From the NCBI RefSeq assembly GCF_036174265.1, contig NZ_CP108055.1, positions 8,990,001-9,054,000 on the forward strand: a DNA stretch of 64,000 bases, written 5' to 3'. Every line of letters starts with the position of its first letter. Position 1 is the stretch's first letter. This DNA is from Streptomyces sp. NBC_00285 (lineage in GTDB: Bacteria > Actinomycetota > Actinomycetes > Streptomycetales > Streptomycetaceae). The position numbers were made by a program, and so were the translations under genes. The notes under the pieces are model-generated. The model did no database searches. It had not been told where the DNA came from and saw only the letters and a list, made by a program, of their open reading frames with translations. This document shows, piece after piece, positions 50,582-58,955 of this stretch.

Positions 50582-52297
50582 TCAGGTGTCCCGGGGGGCC
50601 GGTTCGGGACGGTGGATGCCGCGCGGGCGGTAGCCGAGTTCGTCGGAGCGGCCCAGCAGGTCGGCGAGGTACCAGGCGATGGCCAGCCACATCTCCGTGC
50701 CTTGGAGCCCGGGCTCGGGTCCCGGGCCGGCGGCGCCCGGGCCGAACGCGAAGCCCTGGCCGTCCTGCCAGCGCGGCACGGCCAGGGCCAGTTGCCGCTC
50801 GGCCCAGGCGCGGATCTCGCCCGAGCGGTAGCCGTCGGTGCCCCGGCCGAGCTGTCGCGTGCTCAGCCACAGGGGATGGGCGACGTCGAGCACGTTGCAG
50901 GCGTTCTCCCGTCCCGGCCCGAAGTGCCGCGCGTCGCGCGCATGGTCCAGGACCGCGTCCACGACCCGCTCCGGATAAGGCACCGGAAGCCCGAACTGGG
51001 CGAACGAGCCCCGCGTCAGCCGGTAGTAGCCGTTGACCACCTGGAGCCTGCCGGCCTCCGCCGAGGGGCTGCCCCACATCCCGGTCCACGGGTCGGCCCG
51101 GGTCAGCAGCCAGCCGAACAGCGTCTCCGGCGTCGCGTCGCCGCCGTGCCCCTGCCGCCGGTTCCAATGAGCCGCGGTGGCCCAGGAGTCGACCCACGCC
51201 CCGGCGCCCCACGCACCCGTGTCCCACGGCAACGCGTCCAGCCGTGCCACGAGTTGACGTGCCGTCATATCTCTTACGCCGGACACCGGGTGGGGGAGTC
51301 CGGCGCCCAGCAGGTCGAGGGCGTAGCCGGCGCACAGTACGTGATAGAGCGCCGCCCCCGCGTCGACGAAGCCGTCCGTGTCCGTGACGGGCGAAGGCTC
51401 GCCGAACTCCGGCACGAGACCGCTCGTCGGATCCTGGAGTCCGCTCAGCCGCTCGATGTGCTCGCCCGCGGACAACTGCTCCGGCACGGTCCCGAGCAGC
51501 AGGTCGGCGATCTCCACGGCGTCGCAGTGCGCCCGCACGGTGGGGGCGGCGCCGGGCCGGTCGACGTACCGCTCGCCGTCCCAGCAACGGTCGACGAGCT
51601 CCGCGGCCCGGGCGCGGGCGGCGTCGGCGAAGGCGGCCAGGGTGCTGGGGCGGGAGCTGGTCACCGGGCGAGCCGTGGACGTACGGCGGCCCTCCGTGTC
51701 CGCTGCGCCTTCGGAGACCGCCGCCTTCGTGTCCCGCCGGTCGCGCAGCACCCGCGCCGGATTCCCCGCGGCCACCGACCAGGCCGGGAGATCCCTCGTG
51801 ACCACGGCACCCGCCCCGACGACACAGTGGTCACCGATGCGTACGCCGTCCACGACGACCACGTGCGAGCCGATCCACACGTCGTCGCCGACCCGGATGC
51901 CCCGGCTGGTGAGCGGTTGCCGGTGGACGGGCCGGTCGGGAGCCATGGAGTGGTTGAATCCGAGCAGCGAGGTATGGGCGCCGATACGGACGCCGTCGCC
52001 CAGTACGACGTTCCCGCGCACCGTGGTGAACGGGTTGAGCGTGCAGTGCGAGCCGGTGCTCAGCTCCCCGGTGACGTAGGCGTGCGCGGCGATGTACGAG
52101 TCGGTGCCGAGCCGCAGCCGGTCCGGGAAGACCGCAGCGGACCCGGCGACGTAGCACCGTTCACTGATCTCGGTGTCGCCGCCGATGCCCCGCTGCGTCT
52201 TGCGCTGCGCGGCGCGCTGTTCCTCGGTGGCCTCCTCGGCGAAGAGCCAGGGGCAGTGGTCGAAGTGCCGTGCGGACGGCTGCCGGCGATGATCCAT
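50582..52297 (-). CDS. Acetyltransferase (left-handed beta-helix) fused to an alpha-toroid-like domain
   Basis: A 571-residue fusion. Residues about 35-190 are a hexapeptide-repeat acyltransferase like maltose/galactoside O-acetyltransferases (I-A-A-H-A-Y-V-T-G, V-R-I-G-A-H-T-S-L-L-G-F-N-H, I-G-S-H-V-V-V-V, V-V-G-A-G-A-V-V). Residues about 220-560 are helical with regular W/G-rich repeats (D-P-T-S-G-L, D-P-W-T-G-M-W-G, W-Q-D-G-Q-G-F-A-F) like an (alpha/alpha) toroid. The second part may bind or cleave the acylated glycan; no catalytic residues are assigned. TAGCGT lies six bases before the ATG at 52297 without a ribosome site. Confidence 0.78.
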   Translation of the reverse strand: MDHRRQPSARHFDHCPWLFAEEATEEQRAAQRKTQRGIGGDTEISERCYVAGSAAVFPDRLRLGTDSYIAAHAYVTGELSTGSHCTLNPFTTVRGNVVLGDGVRIGAHTSLLGFNHSMAPDRPVHRQPLTSRGIRVGDDVWIGSHVVVVDGVRIGDHCVVGAGAVVTRDLPAWSVAAGNPARVLRDRRDTKAAVSEGAADTEGRRTSTARPVTSSRPSTLAAFADAARARAAELVDRCWDGERYVDRPGAAPTVRAHCDAVEIADLLLGTVPEQLSAGEHIERLSGLQDPTSGLVPEFGEPSPVTDTDGFVDAGAALYHVLCAGYALDLLGAGLPHPVSGVRDMTARQLVARLDALPWDTGAWGAGAWVDSWATAAHWNRRQGHGGDATPETLFGWLLTRADPWTGMWGSPSAEAGRLQVVNGYYRLTRGSFAQFGLPVPYPERVVDAVLDHARDARHFGPGRENACNVLDVAHPLWLSTRQLGRGTDGYRSGEIRAWAERQLALAVPRWQDGQGFAFGPGAAGPGPEPGLQGTEMWLAIAWYLADLLGRSDELGYRPRGIHRPEPAPRDT

Positions 52298-52380
52298 ACC
52301 CGCACGCTAAGCAGCGCGGGGCCGGCAGGGGAAGAGGTGCCCCCCGCGACGCGGCCGGCTCCGAAGTGGTAGAAGCGGTC

Positions 52381-52434
52381 ATGACCAACTCGCACCACTC
52401 CCGCTTCTCCCTCCGCCCGGCCGGTGCCCGATGA
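52381..52434 (+). CDS. 17-residue upstream ORF overlapping nudK
   Basis: ATG at 52381 to TGA at 52434 encodes a 17-residue peptide (starts M-T-N-S-H-H-S-R-F-S-L). The stop overlaps the nudK ATG by four bases (ATGA), nudK has no ribosome site of its own, and 14 of 16 internal codons end in G or C. TAGAAG five bases before the ATG could serve a leaderless start. It looks like a leader peptide that couples translation into nudK. No family recognised. Confidence 0.5.
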   Translation: MTNSHHSRFSLRPAGAR

Positions 52435-53093
52435 CCGAGGGCGTCGACACCCCCGACCGCCGCGGCCGCACCGGACTCGACCGCACCGGCCTGGACCTGA
52501 CGGGGAACCCGCGCGTCAAGGTCCGGGACGTGAAACTGCTGTCCAGCCACTGGTACGTCGAGCGGGCCACGACCTTCGACCTCCAGCGCGCCGACGGCAC
52601 CTGGAGCACCCAGCAGCGCGAGACCCACGACCGCGGCAACGGCGCCACCATGCTGCTGTACGACGCGGACCGCGAAACCGTGCTGCTCACCCGCCAGTTC
52701 CGCTTCCCGGTGTATGTCAACGGACACCCGGACGGACTGTTGATCGAGGCCCCCGGCGGCCTGCTCGACGACGATGACGAGCACCCCGAGATCGCCGTAC
52801 GGCGTGAGGTGGTCGAGGAGACCGGACACACCATCGGCGAGGTCCGGCACGTCTTCGACGTCTACATGAGCCCCGGTTCGGTCACCGAGCGGGTCAGCTT
52901 CTACGCCGCCGAGTACGCCCCCTCGACCCGCACCCACGAGGGAGGCGGCCTCGACGAGGAGGGCGAGGACATCGAGATCCTCGAACTGCCCTTCCGCAGA
53001 GCCCTGGAGATGATCCGCAACGGGGAGATCGCCGACGCCAAGACCATCATGCTGCTCCAATGGGCCGCGTTGGACGGCCCGTTCGCCAAGTGA
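52431..53093 (+). CDS. nudK: Nudix hydrolase, GDP-mannose pyrophosphatase type
   Basis: A 220-residue Nudix enzyme similar to E. coli NudK, which hydrolyses GDP-mannose. The N-terminal swapped beta-sheet domain precedes E-A-P-G-G-L-L-D-D-D-D-E and the metal-binding REVVEETG helix; the first Gly-to-Glu spacing is one longer than the canonical box. After it V-Y-M-S-P-G-S-V-T-E-R-V. Probably intracellular sugar-nucleotide clean-up. Start ATG 52431, coupled to the 17-codon ORF. Divergent from the acetyltransferase fusion. Confidence 0.85.
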   Translation: MTEGVDTPDRRGRTGLDRTGLDLTGNPRVKVRDVKLLSSHWYVERATTFDLQRADGTWSTQQRETHDRGNGATMLLYDADRETVLLTRQFRFPVYVNGHPDGLLIEAPGGLLDDDDEHPEIAVRREVVEETGHTIGEVRHVFDVYMSPGSVTERVSFYAAEYAPSTRTHEGGGLDEEGEDIEILELPFRRALEMIRNGEIADAKTIMLLQWAALDGPFAK

Positions 53094-53105
53094 GCGCGCG
53101 GGGCC

Positions 53106-53136
53106 TTGACTTGAAGTGCGCTTCAAGATGAAGACT
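53106..53136 (+). promoter_or_regulatory. MerR-type promoter of the aldo-keto reductase
   Basis: TTGACT (53106-53111) and AAGACT (53131-53136) are separated by 19 bp, the long spacer used by MerR activators. CTTGAAG-TGCG-CTTCAAG (53110-53127) forms the dyad between them. No MerR gene is nearby. Confidence 0.8.
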
Positions 53137-53169
53137 CCCGTGTGGGCCCCGAAGCAGGGTCCACACGGG
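53137..53169 (+). promoter_or_regulatory. 5' leader hairpin next to the ribosome site
   Basis: CCCGTGTGG and CCACACGGG pair perfectly over nine bases, with an inner CCC/GGG possible. The 3' arm runs into the Shine-Dalgarno GGGAGG ten bases before the ATG at 53180, so folding could reduce translation. Confidence 0.6.
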
Positions 53170-53179
53170 AGGAACCATC

Positions 53180-54163
53180 ATGAAGTACCGCACCATCGGC
53201 ACCGATCCGGCGACCCGCCGCGAGGTCAGTGTCCTCGCCCTCGGCGCGATGCTGTTCGGCTCACGGACCGACGAGAAGACCGCCTTCGCCGTCCTCGACC
53301 GCTATGTCGAGGCCGGCGGCACCTTCATCGACACGTCCGACAACTACGCCTTCTGGGAGGACGGCGGCCAGGGCGGCCAGAGCGAGGAACTGCTCGGCCG
53401 GTGGCGGCGCAGCCGCGGCATCGGCGACGAGATCGTCATCGCCACGAAGCTGGGAGCCCGCCCCCTGGCCCCCGGCACGAGCTACGTCGACAACGCGGAG
53501 GGCCTGTCGGCGAAGGTGATCCGCGAGTCCGCGGAACGCAGCCGCGAACGCCTGGGCGTGGCGAGGCTGGACCTGCTCTACGCGCACATCGAGGACCACG
53601 GCGTCCCGCTGCAGGAGACGGTGGAGGGATTCGCGGAGCTGGTGGCCGAGGGCACCGTCGGCATGCTGGGGGCGAGCAACCACGCGATCTGGCGGGTCGA
53701 ACGGGCCCGTGCGCTCGCCGCCGCGGCCGGCCTCCCCGGCTACGAGATCCTCCAGTACGCGCACAGCCATCTGCGGCCCCGCACCGACATCCCCGACGCT
53801 CTGTTCCCCGACGGCAGCCTCGGCCACGCGGGCGCGGACCTGCTGAGCTATCTGCGGGCCGAACCTGGGCTGACCCTCGTCGCCTACTCACCGCTGCTGA
53901 AGGGCGCCTACACCCATCAGGACCGGCTGCCCCCGGACTTCGACCACCCGGGCACCCCGGCCCGCCTGAAGGTCCTCGGTGAGGTGGCGAAGGAGACCGG
54001 CGCGACCGTCAACCAGGTCGTGCTGTCCTGGCAGATCGGCGCCGACCTCCCGATCGTCCCCCTGGTCGGCATGTCGTCCTTGGCGCAGCTGGACGAGAAC
54101 CTGGCCGCCGTCGACCTGGAACTGACGCGCGAGCAGCGGGACCGACTGGACGCGGCCCACTGA
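53180..54163 (+). CDS. Aldo/keto reductase
   Basis: A 327-residue NADPH-dependent aldo/keto reductase with a TIM barrel. The tetrad is seen as D in F-I-D-T-S-D-N-Y (Asp, Tyr), K in VIATKLGAR, and a His in the Y-A-H-I-E segment; S-N-H and the late A-Y-S-P-L-L-K-G contact NADPH. Substrate unknown; members often detoxify aldehydes or quinones. ATG 53180. Expression under a MerR-family activator is indicated by the 19-bp-spaced promoter with a dyad. Confidence 0.9.
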   Translation: MKYRTIGTDPATRREVSVLALGAMLFGSRTDEKTAFAVLDRYVEAGGTFIDTSDNYAFWEDGGQGGQSEELLGRWRRSRGIGDEIVIATKLGARPLAPGTSYVDNAEGLSAKVIRESAERSRERLGVARLDLLYAHIEDHGVPLQETVEGFAELVAEGTVGMLGASNHAIWRVERARALAAAAGLPGYEILQYAHSHLRPRTDIPDALFPDGSLGHAGADLLSYLRAEPGLTLVAYSPLLKGAYTHQDRLPPDFDHPGTPARLKVLGEVAKETGATVNQVVLSWQIGADLPIVPLVGMSSLAQLDENLAAVDLELTREQRDRLDAAH

Positions 54164-54213
54164 GCCCGCCGCCCCTCGGAGGCGGTGGCGTCGATTGGCC
54201 GGGCGACACCTGC

Positions 54214-54256
54214 ACAGGTGTGGCCCGGCCGGTGACTCCGGCCGGGCCACACCTGT
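54214..54256. terminator. Bidirectional terminator, 19-bp stem
   Basis: ACAGGTGTGGCCCGGCCGG and its exact reverse complement flank a five-base loop between two convergent genes, the aldo-keto reductase and the siderophore-binding protein. Confidence 0.88.
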
Positions 54257-54267
54257 ATGACGGAACG

Positions 54268-55329
54268 TCAGCCGGTCGGCTCGGTCACCTTGGTGTCCGT
54301 CTTGCCGTCGACGGCCGCCTGCAGCTGCGGGACGAGCCGCTCCAGCATGTACGGCAGGCTCAGCACCGACACGAACGACACGGAGTTGCCGTAGTCGCTG
54401 CTCTCCTTGACGAAGACCTCACGGTCCTCCTTGGCCACCTTCAGGTCGGCATACAGCGGGTCCTTGCGGAGCGTCGCCTTGTCCTTGGTGGTGTCGGAGA
54501 CGATCCACACGATCGCATCCGTGTTCAGGAGGTCGGTGCGCTCCTTGCTGATGTTGGCGCCGAACTTGTCACCGATGACCTTGTCCAGGTCGGCGGGCAG
54601 CTTGAAGCCGAGGTCCGTGAGGATGCGGGAGCGCGGGTCCTGGCTGCCGAAGACGAAGGTGCCCTCGTACGGGGTCGCCATCAGGCCGGTCGCACCGGCG
54701 AACTCGGGGTGCTCGGCCGCCGCCTTCTTGAAGTCGCCCTCGACACCGGAGACCAGCTCCTTCGCCTTGGTCTCCTGGCCGAGCGCCTTGCCGATGATCT
54801 CGGTCTGGTCCTGCCACGGCACGCCGTAGTCGTTGTACTCCTTCGGCTGGGCCACCACCGGGGCGAACTTCGACAGCGTGTCGTACTGCGCCTTCGTCAG
54901 ACCGCCGTAGACCGCGAGGATCAGGTCGGGCCTGAGCGCGGCGATCTTCTCGGTCTGCGGGCCGGTGCCGGTGTCCTTGAGAACGGTCGGCGCCGCCGCA
55001 CTGCCCAGCTTGTCCGCCGCCCACGGGCCGATCGCGCCCTTGTAGCCGCCCAGCCACTCGGTCGTACCGACCGGCACCTTGCCCAGTGCGAGCACGGCGT
55101 CCTGGTCGGTCAGACCGACCGTGACGATCCGCTTGGGCTCGGACTTGATGGTGGTGCTGCCGTACTTGTGCGAAAGGGTCACCGGGAAGGCGGAGTCGGC
55201 GGACGCGCCGGCGGCGGGGGCCGTCGTGTCGGAGTCGTCGTCGGAGCCGCAGGCGGCGGCGGTGCCGAAGAGGAGGAGTACGGAGGTGAGCGCCGCGGCG
55301 AGCCGAGTGCCTCTGGGAGAGCCGAACAT
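54268..55329 (-). CDS. Iron-siderophore-binding lipoprotein (CchF-like)
   Basis: A 353-residue FepB/FhuD-type class III binding protein with a lipoprotein signal (lipobox G-T-A-A-A-C, Cys about residue 27). Segments: R-I-V-T-V-G-L-T-D-Q-D, L-R-P-D-L-I-L-A, and a C-terminal Y-M-L-E-R-L. It should deliver ferric hydroxamate to the FecCD/FepC system at the window end. The ATG shares one base with the stop of the ABC exporter gene (TGATG), so it is the third gene of an iron-box-controlled operon. Confidence 0.9.
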   Translation of the reverse strand: MFGSPRGTRLAAALTSVLLLFGTAAACGSDDDSDTTAPAAGASADSAFPVTLSHKYGSTTIKSEPKRIVTVGLTDQDAVLALGKVPVGTTEWLGGYKGAIGPWAADKLGSAAAPTVLKDTGTGPQTEKIAALRPDLILAVYGGLTKAQYDTLSKFAPVVAQPKEYNDYGVPWQDQTEIIGKALGQETKAKELVSGVEGDFKKAAAEHPEFAGATGLMATPYEGTFVFGSQDPRSRILTDLGFKLPADLDKVIGDKFGANISKERTDLLNTDAIVWIVSDTTKDKATLRKDPLYADLKVAKEDREVFVKESSDYGNSVSFVSVLSLPYMLERLVPQLQAAVDGKTDTKVTEPTG

Positions 55330-57158
55330 CAGTGGTCCTTCACGGTGGTGGTTGTGTCGGTGCTGGGACGCGTGGGGGGCTTCTCGGCCGGCGTACGGGT
55401 ACCGGACCAGGCCTGCCAGAGCAGGGCGTAGGTGCCGGCCGCCGCGCACAGCTCGTCATGGGTGCCGCTCTCCACGATCCGGCCGCCGTCCATGACGACG
55501 ATCCGGTCCGCGTCCGCGGCCTGGGTGAGACGGTGGGCGACCACGAGGGCGGTGCGGTCCTCGATCGCCCGGTCGGCCGCCCTCTCCAGCAGCCGCGCTC
55601 CGGTACTGCCGGCCTCGGCCGTCGCCTCGTCCAGCACGGCGACCTGCGGATCCGCCAGCACCAGCCGGGCCAGGGCGAGTTGCTGCACCTGGGCGGCGGT
55701 GAGCCGGTGCCCGCCCTCGCCGACGACGGTGTCCAGACCCTCCGGCAGCGCGGACACCCAGTCCAGCGCGTCCACTTCGGCCAGGGCCGTACGCAGGGCC
55801 TCGTCGTCCGCGTCGGCGCGCGCGAGCCGCAGATCGTCGGCGAGGGGGCCCGCGAAGACGTGCGTCTCCTGGGTGACCAGGGCAACGGGCAGGCTGCCAG
55901 GGGTCGTCGGCACTCCGGTGAGGCGGACCGTGCCCGAGGTCGGCTGGTGCACCCCCGCGATGAGCTTGGCGAGTGTCGTCTTGCCCGCGCCGCTCGGCCC
56001 GACCAGCGCGACCCGCTCCCCGGCGGCCAGCGTGAGATGCACGTCCCGCAGGACGGGACGCCCCGGCTCGTACTCGTGGTGGACCCCGGTCACGGTCACC
56101 GTGGCGCCCTCACGGTGCGGTGCGGTGGGCGCCGGGGGAGCCCCCTCCGGGGCCGGTACGTCCACGACGCCGACCAGTCGGGCCAGCGCCGCCGTCGCCG
56201 ACTGGGCGTCGTCGAGCAGGGCGAGGGCCTGGTTGACCGGGCCGAAGAGGCTGTGGAAGTAGAGCGCGGCGGTCGTGGCCGTACCGATGGACACCGAGTC
56301 GGCGCGCACCAGCAGGACCCCGGTGACCAGGACGGCGGCCAGACCGGTGTACTCGGCGATGTGCAGCCGGTTGTAGAAGTCCAGCACCAGCCGCACGCCC
56401 CGCATGGTCAATGTGACGGCGGCGGACGACCGGCGGGTGACCGACTCGGTGTGCGGTCCCTCCAGCCGGAACGCCCGTACGGTCCCGGCGCCCGCGATGG
56501 TGTCCAGGAGCTGCTGCTGCTGGGCGCCCATGGCGATGCGCTGCTCCGCGTACAGGGGCACCGCGTGGCGTACATACCACCGCGCGGTGCCCGCCTGGAT
56601 GGGCACCGCGAGGAGCGCGGCCAGCAGGAAGCGCCAGTCCAGGGCGGCCAGTGCGACAAAGGTCAGCACGATGGCGAGCAGGGAGCGGGCCAGCTCGGGC
56701 AGCGCGCCCCGCACCGCCTCGCCGACCACCGAGACATCCCGGGTGACCCGGGCGTTGAGGTCGCCCGAACCGGCCTTCTCGACCTGCTCCAGGGGCAGTT
56801 GCAGCGCCCGCTCGACGAACCGCTCGCGCAGCTGGGCCAGTACGGTCTCGCCGAGCCGGGACACCAGGGAGAGTCCGAGCGCGGTGGTGCCGCCCTGGGC
56901 GAGTGCGACCAGGACCAGGAGGACCACGGGCAGGGTGAGTTCGTCCGGTGGGCGGTGGTCGGCGACCAGGTCCACCATCCGGCCCAGCAACGGCTGGACG
57001 AGGAGTCCGACCGCGGTCGCGGCGACCATCACGGCGAAGGCGCCGACGGCGAGCGGGCGGTGCGGGCGGACGAGTTCGCCGACCGCGGCACGGGTGCGCC
57101 GGGGAGTCGCCGTGGGCAGCAACTCCCTTGTCGTACCAGGGAGGTCCTGGCCGCTCAT
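55329..57158 (-). CDS. ABC exporter half (intact Walker A/B, degenerate signature)
   Basis: A 609-residue TM-NBD half-transporter with six helices to about residue 310. NBD: Walker A GPSGAGKT at 387-394, Walker B V-A-V-L-D-E with catalytic Glu at 511, switch His at about 542. The ABC signature, which should be LSGGQ, is L-T-A-A-Q at 486-490. It overlaps the second half by four bases. The partner has the opposite defects, so the two should form a heterodimer with one active ATP site. Siderophore export is inferred from the locus; exporters CchG and CchI of the coelichelin cluster are comparable. Confidence 0.9.
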   Translation of the reverse strand: MSGQDLPGTTRELLPTATPRRTRAAVGELVRPHRPLAVGAFAVMVAATAVGLLVQPLLGRMVDLVADHRPPDELTLPVVLLVLVALAQGGTTALGLSLVSRLGETVLAQLRERFVERALQLPLEQVEKAGSGDLNARVTRDVSVVGEAVRGALPELARSLLAIVLTFVALAALDWRFLLAALLAVPIQAGTARWYVRHAVPLYAEQRIAMGAQQQQLLDTIAGAGTVRAFRLEGPHTESVTRRSSAAVTLTMRGVRLVLDFYNRLHIAEYTGLAAVLVTGVLLVRADSVSIGTATTAALYFHSLFGPVNQALALLDDAQSATAALARLVGVVDVPAPEGAPPAPTAPHREGATVTVTGVHHEYEPGRPVLRDVHLTLAAGERVALVGPSGAGKTTLAKLIAGVHQPTSGTVRLTGVPTTPGSLPVALVTQETHVFAGPLADDLRLARADADDEALRTALAEVDALDWVSALPEGLDTVVGEGGHRLTAAQVQQLALARLVLADPQVAVLDEATAEAGSTGARLLERAADRAIEDRTALVVAHRLTQAADADRIVVMDGGRIVESGTHDELCAAAGTYALLWQAWSGTRTPAEKPPTRPSTDTTTTVKDH

Positions 57159-58852
57159 GACAGCACCGCCGCTCGGTAGGTCTCATGACGGTGGATCAGG
57201 TCGGCGTGCGGGGCCGTCTCGGTCACCCGACCGTCCTCCAGCAGGACGACCCGGTCGGTCACCGACAGCAGTGCGGGACTGTTGGTCACCAGCACCGTCG
57301 TGCGGCCCTTGCGGATCTCCCGGACTCCGCCTGCGATGCCCGCCTCGGTCACCGCGTCGACGGCGGTGGTCGGGTCGTGGACGACGAGGACGGGCCGCTC
57401 GGCCGCCAACGCCCGGGCCAGTGCGACGCGTTGACGCTGCCCGCCGGAGAGGGAACGGCCCTGCTCACTCACGGCCGTGTTCTCGCCGTCCGGCAGGGTC
57501 TGGGCGACCTGGGTCACTCCGGCCGCCGTCATCGCGGCTTCCGGGTCGGCCGCGTCGGGGGCGGCTGCCGTGACGTTGGTCCGGACGGTGCCCTCGAAAA
57601 GGTCCGCGTCGTGCTCGGCCACCAGGAGCGCGGTGCGCAGTTCGGCCGGGTCCAGGTCCCGCAGCGGTACGCCGTCCAGTTCGACGGTGCCCGCCTCCGG
57701 GTCGGACTGCCGGGCCAGACAGCGCAGCAGGTCGGTGGCGTGCGCGGGGTCGGTCGAGACCACGCCGAGCAGCTCGCCCGGCGCGATGTCGAGGTCGAGG
57801 CCCCGGAGCCCGCCGAGGCGGACGCCGGTGAGACGGACGGCGCCGCGTACCGGTTCGGTGAGGGTCGCCGTGCCCGGGGTGACGGCGGGCGGGGCGGAGA
57901 GGACCTCCGCGACGCGGGTGGCCGAGGCGCGGCCCTGGGCCAGCTCGGCGTTGACCCACGCGAGGACCTCCAGCGGGCCGAGGAGGAAGAGCGCGAGGCC
58001 GACCGCCGACACCAACTGGCCCAGACTGATGTCCCCTTGAGCCGCGAGCCGGCCCCCGACCAGTGCCACGGCGGCGATCAGACAGCCGGTGAGGGAGAGC
58101 ACCATGCCGCTCTGGAAAGCCTGCGCCCGGGCCGCCTTCAAGGTGGCCCGGAGGGAGTCGCGGCTGGTCGTGCGGTACCGGCCCAGGGCGGTCGACTCGC
58201 CGCCGATGCCCTTGAGGACGCGCAGACCGGCCACGAGGTCGGCGGCGACGGCCGAGGCGTGCGCGGCCCGTTCCTGTTCGGCCTCGCTGCGCGACTCCAG
58301 CGGCTTGCTCAGCAGATGGCCCAGCCACAGCAGCACCGGCGTGCCGAGCAGCACGACCAGGCCGAGCGTGACGGACATCCGGAGCAGCACGACCGCGCTG
58401 ACGACAACACCGGCGAGGGCCGAAATACCGGCCGTGGCGGCCATGTTGACGGCGCCGACGCGTTTGGCGTCCTCGGTGGCGATGTTGGCGAGGGCGCCGG
58501 GCAGCCGGCCCTCCTCGGCGCCGCCCCCGGGTGCCAGGACCCGGCGTACGAGAGAGATACGCAGGGTGTGTTCGGCCTGGGCGGCGGCCCGGTCGGCGGA
58601 CCAGGCGCTGTAACGCCAGCTGAGCGCGAGAGCGACGTAGACGACGGCGAGGACGGCCAGCCAGCTCAGCAGGGAGCCGGTGTCGGAATCCGTGACGGCG
58701 CGGTCGATGACCAGACCTATCAGGACCGGCACCATCGCCTCGCCCAGTTGGTGGCCGGAGCCGAGGAGCGCGCCGAGGACGACGTCACGACGCTGCCCTC
58801 GGACCGTCTGTCGCAGGACGTCCCGCCCCGACAGCTGTGAAGGACTACTCAC
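57155..58852 (-). CDS. ABC exporter half (degenerate Walker A/B, intact signature)
   Basis: A 565-residue TM-NBD half-transporter, first gene of the operon. The NBD lacks a P-loop: where GxxGxGKST is expected it has V-V-S-T-D-P-A-H-A-T. The Walker B region is V-V-H-D-P, without the catalytic Glu, and the switch His is Asn in V-L-V-T-N-S. The signature LSGGQRQR is perfect. It can therefore complete the active site of its partner but not hydrolyse ATP in its own. I use the GTG at 58852 (GGAGG upstream); a GTG two codons earlier is too close to that site. An iron box precedes it. Confidence 0.88.
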   Translation of the reverse strand: MSSPSQLSGRDVLRQTVRGQRRDVVLGALLGSGHQLGEAMVPVLIGLVIDRAVTDSDTGSLLSWLAVLAVVYVALALSWRYSAWSADRAAAQAEHTLRISLVRRVLAPGGGAEEGRLPGALANIATEDAKRVGAVNMAATAGISALAGVVVSAVVLLRMSVTLGLVVLLGTPVLLWLGHLLSKPLESRSEAEQERAAHASAVAADLVAGLRVLKGIGGESTALGRYRTTSRDSLRATLKAARAQAFQSGMVLSLTGCLIAAVALVGGRLAAQGDISLGQLVSAVGLALFLLGPLEVLAWVNAELAQGRASATRVAEVLSAPPAVTPGTATLTEPVRGAVRLTGVRLGGLRGLDLDIAPGELLGVVSTDPAHATDLLRCLARQSDPEAGTVELDGVPLRDLDPAELRTALLVAEHDADLFEGTVRTNVTAAAPDAADPEAAMTAAGVTQVAQTLPDGENTAVSEQGRSLSGGQRQRVALARALAAERPVLVVHDPTTAVDAVTEAGIAGGVREIRKGRTTVLVTNSPALLSVTDRVVLLEDGRVTETAPHADLIHRHETYRAAVLS

Positions 58853-58936
58853 CCGCACCCCTCCGGGGATCGGACTTCGGCCTGAACCAGCAAGGCCTGC
58901 CCAATGCGCGTACGTGACCTTGGGCAGGCCTAAAAC

Positions 58937-58955
58937 TTAGGTGAGGCTACTCTAA
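58937..58955 (-). promoter_or_regulatory. Iron box before the exporter operon
   Basis: TTAGGTGAGGCTACTCTAA matches the DmdR1/IdeR consensus TTAGGTTAGGCTAACCTAA at 16 of 19 positions. It overlaps the last codon of the monooxygenase gene and lies upstream of the exporter/binding-protein operon. Confidence 0.8.
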
